From Streptomyces canus (GTDB lineage Bacteria > Actinomycetota > Actinomycetes > Streptomycetales > Streptomycetaceae), in the NCBI RefSeq assembly GCF_001514145.1, contig NZ_KQ948656.1, positions 868,001 through 932,000 of the forward strand: a stretch of 64,000 nucleotides of DNA. The letters run 5' to 3'. A program made the translations under genes and the position numbers. This document shows positions 1 to 8,842 of the stretch, in pieces (the first letter of the stretch is position 1; the number at the start of each line of letters is the position of its first letter). The notes under the pieces are model-generated. The model saw nothing but the letters and a program-made list of their open reading frames with translations. It did not search any database and had not been told where the DNA came from.

Positions 1-854
1 ATCTCGTCGTAGGTGTGGTCGCGGCCGGTGGCGGCCTGCACCTGGTAGCGGATGTTGGGGATGGTGAGCAAGGAGACGGCGCTGCCGCGGTTGCCGTCGG
101 GCGTGAGGGGCCCGTTGGGGTCGATGATCCAGTGCCGTCCGAAGCCCCGGTCCTCCTCGGCATAGGGGACGCGCCGGCCGCCCAGGACCAGGCCATAGCC
201 GATGCCGGCGCCGATGGTGAGGACGACGAAGCGGTCGAGGCCGCGGCCGGCGCCGAACCAGGTCTCGGCCTCGACGAGGGCGGCGACGTCGTTCTCGACG
301 ACCACCGGCAACCCCGTGCGGTCCTCGACGAGTTCGCCGAGGGGGACGTCCCGCCAGTGCAGGAACGGGGACTCGCCGACCACGGCACGCTCCTGGACGA
401 AGCCGCCGACCCCGATGCCGATACCGGCCAGACGCGGATAACCGCGGGCCAACTCGGCGGTCATCTCCGCGAGCAGGTCGGCGACTTCGGAGGGGTCGTG
501 ACTGACCAGGGGCCGGTCGTGGCGGGCGACGATCTCACTCCTGAGTGTGGTGACGACGCCGTAGACCATGTCCTCGGTGATCTTGAAGCCGATGAAGGAC
601 CGGGACTCGGCGACCACGTCGAGGGGCTGCGAGGGGCGACCCTGGCGCACTTCGGCCGAGGTGCCCGCCTCGGGGACCTCGACCAGCAGGCCCGACTCGA
701 TGAGCGGTTTGGTCAGCCGGGTGAGGCTGCCCGCGGAGAGGTCGAGGCGGCGGGCGAGGTCGGTGCGCGACAGCGGGCCGTGGACGAGCACCTCGATCGC
801 CACCGAGCGCTCGCCGGTGCTCAGGGGTAGCCAGCTGGCGGCAACTGCGGTCAT
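1..854 (-). CDS. ROK-family transcriptional repressor (C-terminus beyond window)
   Basis: Reading the minus strand from an ATG at 854 gives an open frame to the window edge (about 284 codons seen). The N-terminus has a winged-helix region (LSRTDLARRLDLSAGSLTRL) and is followed by the ROK sugar-kinase-like fold with GIGIGVGGFV, VVENDVAALVEAE and LTIGAGIGYGLVLGG. These are the NagC/XylR-type repressor hallmarks. ROK repressors usually sense a sugar or sugar phosphate and repress a neighbouring uptake operon. The divergent ABC importer starting at 1022 and the shared repeated element between them make that operon the likely target. The sugar cannot be read from sequence. Confidence 0.88.
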   Translation of the reverse strand, partial: MTAVAASWLPLSTGERSVAIEVLVHGPLSRTDLARRLDLSAGSLTRLTKPLIESGLLVEVPEAGTSAEVRQGRPSQPLDVVAESRSFIGFKITEDMVYGVVTTLRSEIVARHDRPLVSHDPSEVADLLAEMTAELARGYPRLAGIGIGVGGFVQERAVVGESPFLHWRDVPLGELVEDRTGLPVVVENDVAALVEAETWFGAGRGLDRFVVLTIGAGIGYGLVLGGRRVPYAEEDRGFGRHWIIDPNGPLTPDGNRGSAVSLLTIPNIRYQVQAATGRDHTYDE

Positions 855-870
855 GAAGGTCAGACTCCCA

Positions 871-900
871 CATGATTTCTTTCGCCATAAAAGCAACGTG
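871..900. promoter_or_regulatory. Operator-like element, copy 1 (ROK site candidate)
   Basis: A stretch beginning CATGATTTCTTTCGCC and ending AAAAGCAACG contains an imperfect dyad (TTTCTTT facing AAAAGCAA). It recurs 85 bp downstream at 956-985 with about 20 of 30 bases conserved. Copy 1 lies just upstream of the ROK gene start at 854, so autoregulation is plausible. This is inference; no binding data exist in the sequence. Confidence 0.5.
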
Positions 901-949
901 ACCATGCTACGGCGTCCATGGCGGCCCTGAAAAGATGTTCGCAGGCCCC

Positions 950-985
950 TTGACGCATGGATTCTTCCGCGACAAAAGTAAGTGG
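950..985 (+). promoter_or_regulatory. Promoter -35 box with operator-like element, copy 2
   Basis: A TTGACG hexamer at 950-955 is immediately followed by the second copy of the repeated element (956-985, CATGGATTCTTCCGCG then ACAAAAGTAAG). The operator would cover the -35/-10 spacer of the importer operon, a classical repression geometry. The -10 box is not clear. Confidence 0.5.
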
Positions 986-1021
986 CCGAGGACGAGCCAC
1001 CGAAGACGAGGGAGTCTCCCG

Positions 1022-1987
1022 ATGACCATCGCCTCCAGCAGCCCTCCGTCGCGTCTGCCGCTCAGCGGCGGCGAGGGGGCACGGACCAAACCGAGCACGG
1101 ACCGGGGCTCAGGCGGGTCGAGCGGGGGCGACGGGCGCCTGGCCGCGGTGTTCATCGCCCCGGCCCTGGTGGGCTTCGTGGTCTTCCTGCTCTGGCCGAC
1201 GCTGCGGGGCATCTATCTGAGCTTCACCCGCTTCAACCTGCTGACTCCGGCGGAGTGGGTGGGTCTCGCCAACTACGACAGGATGATCCACGACCCCATC
1301 TTCTGGGAGTCGCTGAAGGTCACCGTCGAGTACGTGGTCATCAACATCGGGGTCCAGACGGTGTCGGCCCTCGCCATCGCCGTCCTGTTGCAGCGCCTGA
1401 CCCAGTCGGCGGTGCTGCGCGGCATCGTGCTCACGCCGTATCTGATGTCGAACGTCGTCGCGGGCCTGGTCTGGCTGTGGATCCTCGACAACCAGCTCGG
1501 CATCGGCAACGAGATCATCGCCGGGCTCGGCTTCGACCGCATCCCCTTCCTCGCGGACGAGACCTGGGCGATCCCGACGATCGCCCTCATCAACGTGTGG
1601 CGGCACGTCGGCTACACCGCTCTGCTGCTGTTCGCGGGGCTCATGGCCATCCCGAACGACATGTACGAGGCGGCGAAGGTGGACGGCGCGAGCGAGTGGC
1701 GGATGTTCTGGCGGATCACCATGCCGTTGCTGCGGCCGGTCCTGGCGGTGGTTCTGATCATGACGGTGATCGGTTCGTTCCAGGTGTTCGACACGGTCGC
1801 CGTGACGACCGCGGGCGGTCCGGCGAACGCCACCAATGTGCTCCAGTTCTACATCTACCAATCGGCCTTCGGGCGCTTCCAGTTCGGCTACGCGTCCGCG
1901 ATGTCCGTAGCCCTCCTGGTGGTGCTGAGCGCGATCACCGTCCTGCAGTACCGGCTCACCCGGGCCGGCCAGACCGATCTCGGCTGA
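1022..1987 (+). CDS. Carbohydrate ABC transporter permease (MalF/UgpA type)
   Basis: 321-residue integral membrane protein with six hydrophobic segments and the binding-protein-dependent permease EAA loop (YEAAKVDGASEWRMFWRITMP). It would form half of the membrane channel of a CUT1-type sugar importer. The start is placed at ATG 1022 because GGAG at 1011-1014 is correctly spaced; an in-frame ATG at 935 would put coding sequence over the operator and has no ribosome site. The first gene of a four-gene operon, it is followed after 16 bp by the partner permease. No ATPase is encoded here; Streptomyces CUT1 importers usually share the MsiK ATPase encoded elsewhere. Confidence 0.93.
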   Translation: MTIASSSPPSRLPLSGGEGARTKPSTDRGSGGSSGGDGRLAAVFIAPALVGFVVFLLWPTLRGIYLSFTRFNLLTPAEWVGLANYDRMIHDPIFWESLKVTVEYVVINIGVQTVSALAIAVLLQRLTQSAVLRGIVLTPYLMSNVVAGLVWLWILDNQLGIGNEIIAGLGFDRIPFLADETWAIPTIALINVWRHVGYTALLLFAGLMAIPNDMYEAAKVDGASEWRMFWRITMPLLRPVLAVVLIMTVIGSFQVFDTVAVTTAGGPANATNVLQFYIYQSAFGRFQFGYASAMSVALLVVLSAITVLQYRLTRAGQTDLG

Positions 1988-2003
1988 TCCGGAAGGAGTC
2001 GAC

Positions 2004-2930
2004 ATGGCTGCCGTGACCACCACCACGACGACACGCGTACGGCCCACCGGGCGCCGTCCCCTCTCCCCCGGCCGGATCCTGGCCTGGACGGCGATGGGCG
2101 CGATCGTGCTCGTGACGCTGCTCCCGTTCTACTGGATCCTGCGCACCGCGCTGTCCACCAACTCCGGCCTCGCCGCCCACGCGTCCGACCCACTGCCGGT
2201 GAACCCGACCGGTACCGGGTTCGCCCGCGCCCTGGGCCTGGAGTCCACGAAGGACGCGATCGCGCAGGGCGGCGCGGGCGGCGGACTGAAGTTCTGGCGC
2301 TATCTGCTCAACTCGGTCATCGTCTCCACCCTGGTGACCGTCTGTCAGATCTTCTTCTCGGCGATGGCCGCGTACGCCTTCGCCCGGCTGCGCTGGCGGG
2401 GTCGCGACAAGGTGTTCGCGCTGTTCCTGGCCGGGCTGATGGTGCCGACCATCTTCACGCTGCTGCCGAACTTCGTGCTCATCAAGGAACTCGGCCTGAT
2501 CGACAACCTGTTGGGCATCGCGCTGCCGACGATGTTCATGACGCCGTTCGCGGTGTTCTTCCTGAGGCAGTTCTTCATGAACGTGCCCCGCGAGGTCGAG
2601 GAGGCCGCCCTGCTGGACGGTGCGGGGAAGGTGCGGATCTTCTTCCGGGTGCTGCTGCCGATGGCCTCCACACCGGTCCTCACCCTGGCCGTGCTGACGT
2701 ACATCACGTCCTGGAACGACTACTTCTGGCCGCTGATGGTGTCCTACAGCGACAACTCACGCGTGCTGACCGTCGCACTGGCCATCTTCCGCGCGCAGAC
2801 CCCGCAGTCCGGCGTCGACTGGTCGGGCCTCATGGCGGCGACGCTCATCGCCGCGCTGCCGATGCTGGTGCTGTTCGGCTTCTTCGCGCGCCGCATCGTG
2901 TCCACCATCAGCTTCACCGGGATCAAGTGA
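2004..2930 (+). CDS. Carbohydrate ABC transporter permease (MalG type)
   Basis: 308-residue partner permease with the EAA motif EEAALLDGAGKVRIFFRVLLP and a hydrophobic profile of about six segments. GGAAGGAG lies at the correct distance before ATG 2004. There is an extra hydrophilic stretch after the first membrane segment (roughly residues 50-95), as in MalG-like permeases with a periplasmic loop. It pairs with the upstream permease and the downstream lipoprotein. Confidence 0.93.
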   Translation: MAAVTTTTTTRVRPTGRRPLSPGRILAWTAMGAIVLVTLLPFYWILRTALSTNSGLAAHASDPLPVNPTGTGFARALGLESTKDAIAQGGAGGGLKFWRYLLNSVIVSTLVTVCQIFFSAMAAYAFARLRWRGRDKVFALFLAGLMVPTIFTLLPNFVLIKELGLIDNLLGIALPTMFMTPFAVFFLRQFFMNVPREVEEAALLDGAGKVRIFFRVLLPMASTPVLTLAVLTYITSWNDYFWPLMVSYSDNSRVLTVALAIFRAQTPQSGVDWSGLMAATLIAALPMLVLFGFFARRIVSTISFTGIK

Positions 2931-2940
2931 GGGACTCGTG

Positions 2941-4281
2941 ATGCGACTTCGTACGCTGACCGCACTGGCCGGCGCACTGGCCCTCTGTCTGACGGGGTGC
3001 GCGGAGAGCGGCTCCGCCGGGTCCTCCTCGAAGACGGTGACGTACTGGCTGTGGGACTCCAACCAGCAGCCCGCCTACCAGGCCTGCGCCAAGGACTTCG
3101 AGCAGCAGAACCCCGGACTGCACGTGAAGATCACCCAGTTGGGCTGGGACGACTACTGGACCAAGCTCACCGCGAGCTTCATCGCGGGCACCGAGCCGGA
3201 CGTGTTCACCGACCACATCCAGAAGTTCGGCCAGTTCGCCGACCTGAAGGTCCTCGAACCCCTCGACGACCTGGGCGTCGACGATTCCGCCTACCAGCCC
3301 GGTCTTGCGGCCAACTGGATGGGCCAGGACGGCCACCGCTACGGCGCCCCCAAGGACTGGGACACCGTCGCCCTCTTCTACAACAAGAAGATGACCGACG
3401 CGGCCGGGCTCACACCGGCCCAGCTGAACGAGCTGGCCTGGAACCCCAAGGACGGCGGCACCTTCGAGAAGGCCGTCGCCCACCTCACCGTCGACAAGAA
3501 CGGCAAGCGGGGCGACGAGCCGGGCTTCGACAAGAACAACGTCAAGGTGTACGGCCTCGCCACCAACGGTGGCGGCGACGGCGACGGCCAGACCCAATGG
3601 AGCAACTTCACCGCCTCCGCAGGCTGGAGCTACACCGACAAGAAGCGATGGGGCACGAAGTACCAGTACGACAGCCCCGCCTTCCAGTCCGCCATCAAGT
3701 GGTACTTCGGGCTGGCGAAGAAGGGCTACATGGCGCCCTTCACCGACTACAACTCCCAGTCCAACCAGGCCAACACCCAGGTCGCGGCGGGAAAGGCGGC
3801 CACAGCCTTCGACGGGGCCTGGATGATCTCGACGTACGCGGGGTTCAAGGGCCTCGACATGCGCACCGCCGTCACACCCGAAGGCCCCACCGGCAAGCGC
3901 GCCACCATGATGAACGGCCTCGCCGACTCCATCACCAAGAACGCCCGCAACAAGGACGGCGCCCGCAAGTGGGTGAAGTACCTGTCCTCAAACGAGTGCC
4001 AGAAGACGGTGGGCAGCTACGGCATCGTGTTCCCCGCCACCCCTGACGGCACCGCGGCCGCCGTGGCCGCGTACAAGAAGAAGGGGATCGACGTCACGGC
4101 CTTCACCGAGCCGGTCGCCGACAAGAAGGACTTCACGACCTTCTCCTACCCCATCACCAACTACGCCGCGGACGTGTTCGCGTTGATGCATCCCGCCATG
4201 CAGGACATCTTCGGCAACGGCAAGTCCGTGACCAGCCTCGACCAGACCAACGACCAGATCAACCTGATCCTCTCGCAGTGA
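2941..4281 (+). CDS. Sugar ABC transporter substrate-binding lipoprotein
   Basis: 446-residue extracytoplasmic solute-binding protein (family 1). A signal peptide ends in the lipobox LTGC with Cys20 as the lipidated residue. The body has typical binding-protein sequence (VTYWLWDSNQQ, WDDYWTKLTASFIAGTEPDVF, GKAATAFDGAWM). GAGGGA at 2929-2934 supports ATG 2941; a GTG three bases earlier is an equivalent alternative. Its abundant aromatic residues fit carbohydrate stacking. The ligand is unknown. Confidence 0.93.
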   Translation: MRLRTLTALAGALALCLTGCAESGSAGSSSKTVTYWLWDSNQQPAYQACAKDFEQQNPGLHVKITQLGWDDYWTKLTASFIAGTEPDVFTDHIQKFGQFADLKVLEPLDDLGVDDSAYQPGLAANWMGQDGHRYGAPKDWDTVALFYNKKMTDAAGLTPAQLNELAWNPKDGGTFEKAVAHLTVDKNGKRGDEPGFDKNNVKVYGLATNGGGDGDGQTQWSNFTASAGWSYTDKKRWGTKYQYDSPAFQSAIKWYFGLAKKGYMAPFTDYNSQSNQANTQVAAGKAATAFDGAWMISTYAGFKGLDMRTAVTPEGPTGKRATMMNGLADSITKNARNKDGARKWVKYLSSNECQKTVGSYGIVFPATPDGTAAAVAAYKKKGIDVTAFTEPVADKKDFTTFSYPITNYAADVFALMHPAMQDIFGNGKSVTSLDQTNDQINLILSQ

Positions 4282-4310
4282 TCTCGCGACCAGTGAAGGA
4301 CACGCACGTC

Positions 4311-5513
4311 ATGACGTTCTCCCTCGGCATCGTCGGCGCCGGCCAGTTCTCCGGCCAGTTCGCCACGCTGTTCCAGGCCCACCCCGGTGTCGGCGACGTC
4401 TACGTCACCGATCTGCTGCCCGAACGGGCCGAGCAGCTCGCCGCGGCGCAGGGACTGGCCGGCACCTTCCCCACGTACGAAGCCATGCTGGAGTCGAAGG
4501 AGGTCGACGCGGTCGCGATCTTCACCCAGCGCTGGACGCACGGCCCCCTGGTGCTCCAGGGCCTGAACGCCGGCAAGCACGTGTACTCCGCGGTGCCCAT
4601 GGCCATCACCACGGAGGAGATAGCAGCGATCATCGACGCGGTCCGGGCGACCGGGCTGACGTACATGATGGGCGAGACCAGCCAGTACAACCCGGCGACC
4701 GTGCACGCCCGCAACCAGATCGCCAAGGGCGCCTTCGGGCGGCTCTTCTACGCCGAGGGCGACTACGTCCACGACATGGACCTCGGGTTCTACGAGGCGT
4801 ACCAGTACAGCGGCGGCGAGAAGTGGAAGGAGACCGCCAGCTATCCCCCGCTGCTCTACCCCACGCACGCGGTCGGCGGGGTGCTCGGTGCCTGGCAGAC
4901 ACACGCGGTGAGCGTGTCGGCGATCGGTGTCGTCGACGACCGCGGCGACGGCGTGTTCGACAAGGAGGTCAGCCAGTTCGGCAATGACTTCTCCAACGCG
5001 ACCGCGCTGTTCGAGGTGGCGGGCGGCGGGTCGTTCCGTACCAACGAGTTCCGGCGGGTGGGCTATCCCTCCCACATCCGGGAGTCGCGTTTCCGGTTCT
5101 TCGGGACCGAGGCGAGCATGGAGCAGCTCGCCACGGTCGCCCTCTGGCAGGACAAGAAGGGTGTGAAGGACATCAGCGAGCTCCTGGAGCCCAAGCCGAC
5201 CATGGCTCCTGACGACCCGTCACTCCAGCACATCGCGCCGGACCTGCGGGCCGCGTTCACGTCCGGGTCGGCGCCGGTGCACGACCGGGCGCGACTGCCG
5301 CGGGAGTTCGACAACCTGCACAACGGCCACGAGGGCAGCCACCACTTCCTGGTGGACGACTTCGTGACCGCCGTGAACACCCGCACCCTGCCGTCGGTGA
5401 ACGCCTGGGTGGCGGCCCGTTACACCCTGCCGGGCGTCATCGCGCACGACTCCGCGCGGCAGGGCGGGGCCAGGCTGGAGATCCCGGACTTCGGGGACGC
5501 TCCTGACGCGTGA
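4311..5513 (+). CDS. Gfo/Idh/MocA-family NAD(P)-dependent oxidoreductase
   Basis: 400-residue protein with an N-terminal Rossmann fold (FSLGIVGAGQFSGQF) and the family's EKP-like position altered within GKHVYSAVPMA. The C-terminal GFO_IDH_MocA domain is present. Members oxidise or epimerise sugars and cyclitols. ATG 4311 is chosen because GAAGGA lies 10 bases upstream; a GTG at 4278 overlapping the previous stop is the alternative. As the last gene of the importer operon it probably acts on the imported sugar. The usual Lys of the EKP motif is not evident, so the catalytic assignment is less certain. Confidence 0.85.
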   Translation: MTFSLGIVGAGQFSGQFATLFQAHPGVGDVYVTDLLPERAEQLAAAQGLAGTFPTYEAMLESKEVDAVAIFTQRWTHGPLVLQGLNAGKHVYSAVPMAITTEEIAAIIDAVRATGLTYMMGETSQYNPATVHARNQIAKGAFGRLFYAEGDYVHDMDLGFYEAYQYSGGEKWKETASYPPLLYPTHAVGGVLGAWQTHAVSVSAIGVVDDRGDGVFDKEVSQFGNDFSNATALFEVAGGGSFRTNEFRRVGYPSHIRESRFRFFGTEASMEQLATVALWQDKKGVKDISELLEPKPTMAPDDPSLQHIAPDLRAAFTSGSAPVHDRARLPREFDNLHNGHEGSHHFLVDDFVTAVNTRTLPSVNAWVAARYTLPGVIAHDSARQGGARLEIPDFGDAPDA

Positions 5514-5524
5514 CGCTGTCGTCG

Positions 5525-5554
5525 CGCCGGGCGCCTGGTGTCTCAGGTGCCCGG
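5525..5554. terminator. Bidirectional hairpin between convergent genes
   Basis: GCCGGGCGCCTG pairs with CAGGTGCCCGGC around a 6-base loop (one mismatch). It lies between the oxidoreductase stop and the convergent L,D-transpeptidase, overlapping the latter's stop codon. Confidence 0.65.
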
Positions 5555-6238
5555 CTTGCGGCCGTACACGAAGACGTCGTCGCCCTTCTTCAGCAGCGAC
5601 CAGTACTTCTTGGCGTCCTTGGGGGTCATGTTGGTGCACCCGTGGGAGCCCGGCGGGTTCCACATGCTGAGGTTCACCGAGTGGAAGGCCTGGCCGCCGT
5701 CGAAGAACTGGCTGTAGGGCATGGGGACGTTGTAGATCGACGAGACGTGGTTCTTGTCGCGCCAGTAGATCTTCTTCAGGCCGGTGCGGGTCTCGTAGCC
5801 GTTGCGGCCGGTGCGGACCGGGACGGGGCCGTAGACGAGCGTGTCGCCGTCCTGGATCCAGCTCAGCTGGAGGGTGAGGTTCACGCAGGCGATCCGGCCC
5901 TTGTTCACCGGGCACTTGCCGTCCTTGTTGGGGTCCGAGCCGACGGCCTTCTGCTTGTTCATCAGGTCCATCACGCCCCAGGTGACGGATCCGGCGTAGC
6001 CGATGTTCGGTGTGATGCCGTGCTTGGTCTGGAAGGCCTTGATCGCCTTGCAGTCGGCGGTGGACTGCCTGCCGTCGACCGGGCGGCCCAGGAACTTCTC
6101 CACCTTCTTCTGGTACGGCCCCGCCTGCGTGGTGCAGCTCGCCGCCTGCGCGGGCGCGGCGCCCAGCGCGATGGTCAGCGGTGCGACGAGTCCGGTGATC
6201 CCGAGTGCGACGGCACCCCGTCTGCGTATGTCCCCCAT
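5543..6238 (-). CDS. Secreted L,D-transpeptidase-like (YkuD) protein
   Basis: 231-residue secreted protein. A signal peptide ends near AAPAQAA, a peptidoglycan-binding-like helical segment follows (AIKAFQTKHGITPN), and then a YkuD catalytic domain with the active-site motif SHGCTNM. Such enzymes make 3-3 peptide cross-links in the cell wall through the Cys. GGGGA before ATG 6238 supports this start over an in-frame ATG at 6277. It appears monocistronic. Whether it cross-links wall or has another transpeptidation role cannot be told from sequence. Confidence 0.85.
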   Translation of the reverse strand: MGDIRRRGAVALGITGLVAPLTIALGAAPAQAASCTTQAGPYQKKVEKFLGRPVDGRQSTADCKAIKAFQTKHGITPNIGYAGSVTWGVMDLMNKQKAVGSDPNKDGKCPVNKGRIACVNLTLQLSWIQDGDTLVYGPVPVRTGRNGYETRTGLKKIYWRDKNHVSSIYNVPMPYSQFFDGGQAFHSVNLSMWNPPGSHGCTNMTPKDAKKYWSLLKKGDDVFVYGRKPGT

Positions 6239-6342
6239 GGTCCTGTCCCCTTCATAAGGTCCTGCGATCCCTGCCATCTAGACGGGTGTGCGCGCCTGAC
6301 CGTTGTACCGCGTGGCGCGCTGGGACGAAACGGTGACAAAGC

Positions 6343-7146
6343 TCACGACGGAGCGCCCCGGTCCGGATGGACCGCCGCGTGGAAGCCGGTGTTGACCGCG
6401 GTGAGGCCGCCGTCGACGACCAGCGTGGTGCCGGTGATCCACGCCGCGTCGCGGGAGGCGAGGAAGGCGACGGCTGCCGCGATGTCCTCGGGGTCACCGA
6501 CCCGGCCGAGGGGGTACAGCCGTTGCATCTCGGTGAGCTCGGCCTCGCGCCCTTCCCATGCGGAGGTGCGGACCGTGCCCGGGACGACCAGGTTGACACG
6601 TACGCCGCGGCCGGCCGCGTGCCCGGCGAGGGTGCGGGTCAGGGAGCCGAGGCCCGCCTTCGCGGCGCTGTAGGCGTGGTTGCCGAAGTCCTGCAGGCCG
6701 TTGACGGAGCCGATGTTGACGATGGCACCGCGACCGGAGGTGACCAGGTGCGGCAGCGCGGCGCGCGAGCAGCGGTAGGGGCCGCTCAGGGTGATGTCCA
6801 GGTCACGCGCCCACTCCTCGTCGGAGTCGTCCTCGAAGAGCGGGGTCTCCGGGGTGCACCGTGCGGCACAGTTGACCAGGACGTCGAGCGAGCCGAACGC
6901 GTCGACGGCGTGGGCGACGGCCGCCTCGACGGCCGGGCGGTCCGCCACGTCGCACTCCAGGGCCTGTGCGGGAAGACCCTCTGCACGCAGGCGCGCGGCC
7001 GTCCGCTCCACGACCGTCCCGTCCCGGTCGGTCAGCAGGACCGCGGCTCCCTCCTCGGCGAGACGGCGGGCCGTCGCCGCACCGATGCCGCGGGCGGCGC
7101 CCGTGACGAGAACTCCGTGTCCCTCAAAGCGCTTGGTGTGCGTCAT
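6343..7146 (-). CDS. Short-chain dehydrogenase/reductase (classical SDR)
   Basis: 267-residue NAD(P)-dependent oxidoreductase. It has the dinucleotide motif TGAARGIGAAT near residue 16, the NCAA-type structural motif, the active-site Ser region NIGSVNG and YSAAK. An acidic residue after beta-2 (LTDRD) suggests NAD(H) preference. The C-terminus ITGTTLVVDGGL is standard for the FabG-like group. The substrate is not predictable. It is on the minus strand with the next SDR but separated by 57 bp, so co-transcription is possible. Confidence 0.9.
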   Translation of the reverse strand: MTHTKRFEGHGVLVTGAARGIGAATARRLAEEGAAVLLTDRDGTVVERTAARLRAEGLPAQALECDVADRPAVEAAVAHAVDAFGSLDVLVNCAARCTPETPLFEDDSDEEWARDLDITLSGPYRCSRAALPHLVTSGRGAIVNIGSVNGLQDFGNHAYSAAKAGLGSLTRTLAGHAAGRGVRVNLVVPGTVRTSAWEGREAELTEMQRLYPLGRVGDPEDIAAAVAFLASRDAAWITGTTLVVDGGLTAVNTGFHAAVHPDRGAPS

Positions 7147-7203
7147 GAGGGCGAAGGTAGTACCTCACCGCGCGCTTCCTGCCGCCGGTGCACCCCCCTT
7201 GAT

Positions 7204-8118
7204 CTAGCGGTAACCCGTCGTGTCGGCCGACTTTCCCGCGTCCTGCACCTCGACCATGTAGCGCCAGGCGTCGGGACGGCTGCCGTCGAGGTCCGTGAAG
7301 CCGTACGTCCGGGCGAGCGAGCCGCTGTCGAGGGACTCGCCGTTCCAGCGGGCGACGTCGGGGTCGGCGGCCAGCGCGGCGACGGCGCGGCCCACGTAGT
7401 GCGGGGTCTCCGAGATGGCGAAGTGGGGGACGCGGTCGAGGGCGTCGCGCCAGTTGTCCTCCCGCACCCCGAAGTTGTCGAGCATCATCTCCGAGCGCAG
7501 CCAGCCCGGAGTGAGCGCGACGGCGGTCGCGCCGCGCGGGCCGAGTTCATGTCCCAGGGCGAAGGCCATCCGGATGACGGACGTCTTGGCGAGGTCGTAG
7601 AAGAAGGAGAGGCGGTAGTTCTCGCGGTTGTAGGCGTCGGTTCCGTCGGTCATCTCGACGACCAGGCCGCCGGGCCGGCGCAGCAGCAGGGGCAGGGCGT
7701 GGTGGTTGGTGATCGCGTGCGTCTCGATCGCGAGCCTGAGCAGGCGCAGGCCGTTGTCGAGGTCGTGCTCCCACACCGGGCTGTCCCACTCGAAGAGGTG
7801 TTCGCCGCCCCAGATGTCGTTGACCAGGATGTCGAGACGGCCCTGCTCGTCGGCCACCCGGTCGACGAGCGTGCGGACCTGCGCCGGGTCCAGGTGGTCG
7901 GTGGGTACGGCGATGCCCTGGCCGCCGGCCTCGGTGACGAGGTCGGCGGTGTCCTCGATGGTCTCGGGGCGGTCGTACTCGGAGCGGCGGGCGCGGGTGC
8001 TGCGTCCGGTGACGTACACGGTGGCGCCCGCCGCTCCGAGTTCCACCGCGATCCCGCGCCCCGCTCCCCGGGTCGCTCCGGCGACCAGCGCGACCTTGCC
8101 CTGCAGCGGCTGTGACAT
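7204..8118 (-). CDS. SDR-family oxidoreductase
   Basis: 304-residue SDR with a modified cofactor motif (AGATRGAGRGIA) and a YxxxK active site in FFYDLAKTS. RSTRARRSEYDRPETIEDTADLV resembles the DHRS1-like subgroup, whose insertion after beta-2 this length matches. The Arg-rich segment after beta-2 (TGRSTRARR) favours NADP(H). It is the upstream partner of the SDR at 6343-7146. Substrate unknown. Confidence 0.87.
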   Translation of the reverse strand: MSQPLQGKVALVAGATRGAGRGIAVELGAAGATVYVTGRSTRARRSEYDRPETIEDTADLVTEAGGQGIAVPTDHLDPAQVRTLVDRVADEQGRLDILVNDIWGGEHLFEWDSPVWEHDLDNGLRLLRLAIETHAITNHHALPLLLRRPGGLVVEMTDGTDAYNRENYRLSFFYDLAKTSVIRMAFALGHELGPRGATAVALTPGWLRSEMMLDNFGVREDNWRDALDRVPHFAISETPHYVGRAVAALAADPDVARWNGESLDSGSLARTYGFTDLDGSRPDAWRYMVEVQDAGKSADTTGYR

Positions 8119-8212
8119 GTCCGACCTCTCGTTGTGCCCGATGTCTCTTCGAGCATGACCGGGAAGCCGGACAACCTCTGTCGTGATTTACGGGCGGGTC
8201 ACCCGATCGGCG

Positions 8213-8842
8213 TCAGTGGCCGCGGTCGATCCATTCCTGGAGGTGCGGAGCCTCGGCGCCGATCGTCGTCGGGTCTCCGTGGCCGGTGAGGACCTTCGTC
8301 TCGGGTGGCAGGGCCAGCAGCCGGTCGCGGATCGAGTCGATGATCGTCGGGAAGTGGGACCAGGAGCGGCCGGTGGCGCCGGGGCCGCCCTGGAACAGGG
8401 TGTCGCCGGTGAAGACGGTGGCGAGGCCCGGGTCGTAGAGGCAGACCGCGCCCGGTGCGTGCCCGGGGGTGTGCAGGACCCGGAGGTCGGCGCCCGCGGC
8501 CTCGATGACCTGGCCGTCGCGCAGGTGGCCGTCGGGGTCGCGGTCGGGGTGGGTCTGCTTCCACAGCGGCAGGTCGTCGGGGTGCAGCCAGATCGTGGCG
8601 CCGGTGCGGTCGGCGAGGGCGGGCGCGGCGTCGATGTGGTCGTTGTGGGCGTGGGTGCAGACGATCGCGGTCAGCCGGCGGTCGCCCACGGCTTCGACGA
8701 TGGCATCGGCGTCGTGGGCGGCGTCGATGACGATCGCCTCGTGGTCGTCACCGACGATCCAGACGTTGTTGTCGACGTCCCAGGTGCCGCCGTCGAGGCT
8801 GAACTGCCCGGAGGTGACGAGGCGTTCGATGCGGGCGGCCAT
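8213..8842 (-). CDS. MBL-fold metallo-hydrolase (mycothiol-pathway partner)
   Basis: 209-residue metallo-beta-lactamase-fold protein with the metal motif THAHNDHID, then TPGHAPG, FTGDTLF and TGHGDPT, matching the glyoxalase II-like group. Its ATG (8842-8840) overlaps the stop of the upstream alcohol dehydrogenase by one base (TGATG), implying translational coupling. In actinomycetes an MBL hydrolase commonly follows the S-(hydroxymethyl)mycothiol dehydrogenase gene and is thought to hydrolyse S-formylmycothiol to formate. That role is inferred from context. Confidence 0.88.
   Translation of the reverse strand: MAARIERLVTSGQFSLDGGTWDVDNNVWIVGDDHEAIVIDAAHDADAIVEAVGDRRLTAIVCTHAHNDHIDAAPALADRTGATIWLHPDDLPLWKQTHPDRDPDGHLRDGQVIEAAGADLRVLHTPGHAPGAVCLYDPGLATVFTGDTLFQGGPGATGRSWSHFPTIIDSIRDRLLALPPETKVLTGHGDPTTIGAEAPHLQEWIDRGH

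Noticed and set aside
15..830. Long plus-strand open frame over the ROK gene
   Set aside because: It is antisense to a minus-strand frame with clear ROK motifs, and its product is an acidic Gly/Ala/Asp repeat-like sequence typical of shadow frames in high-GC DNA.
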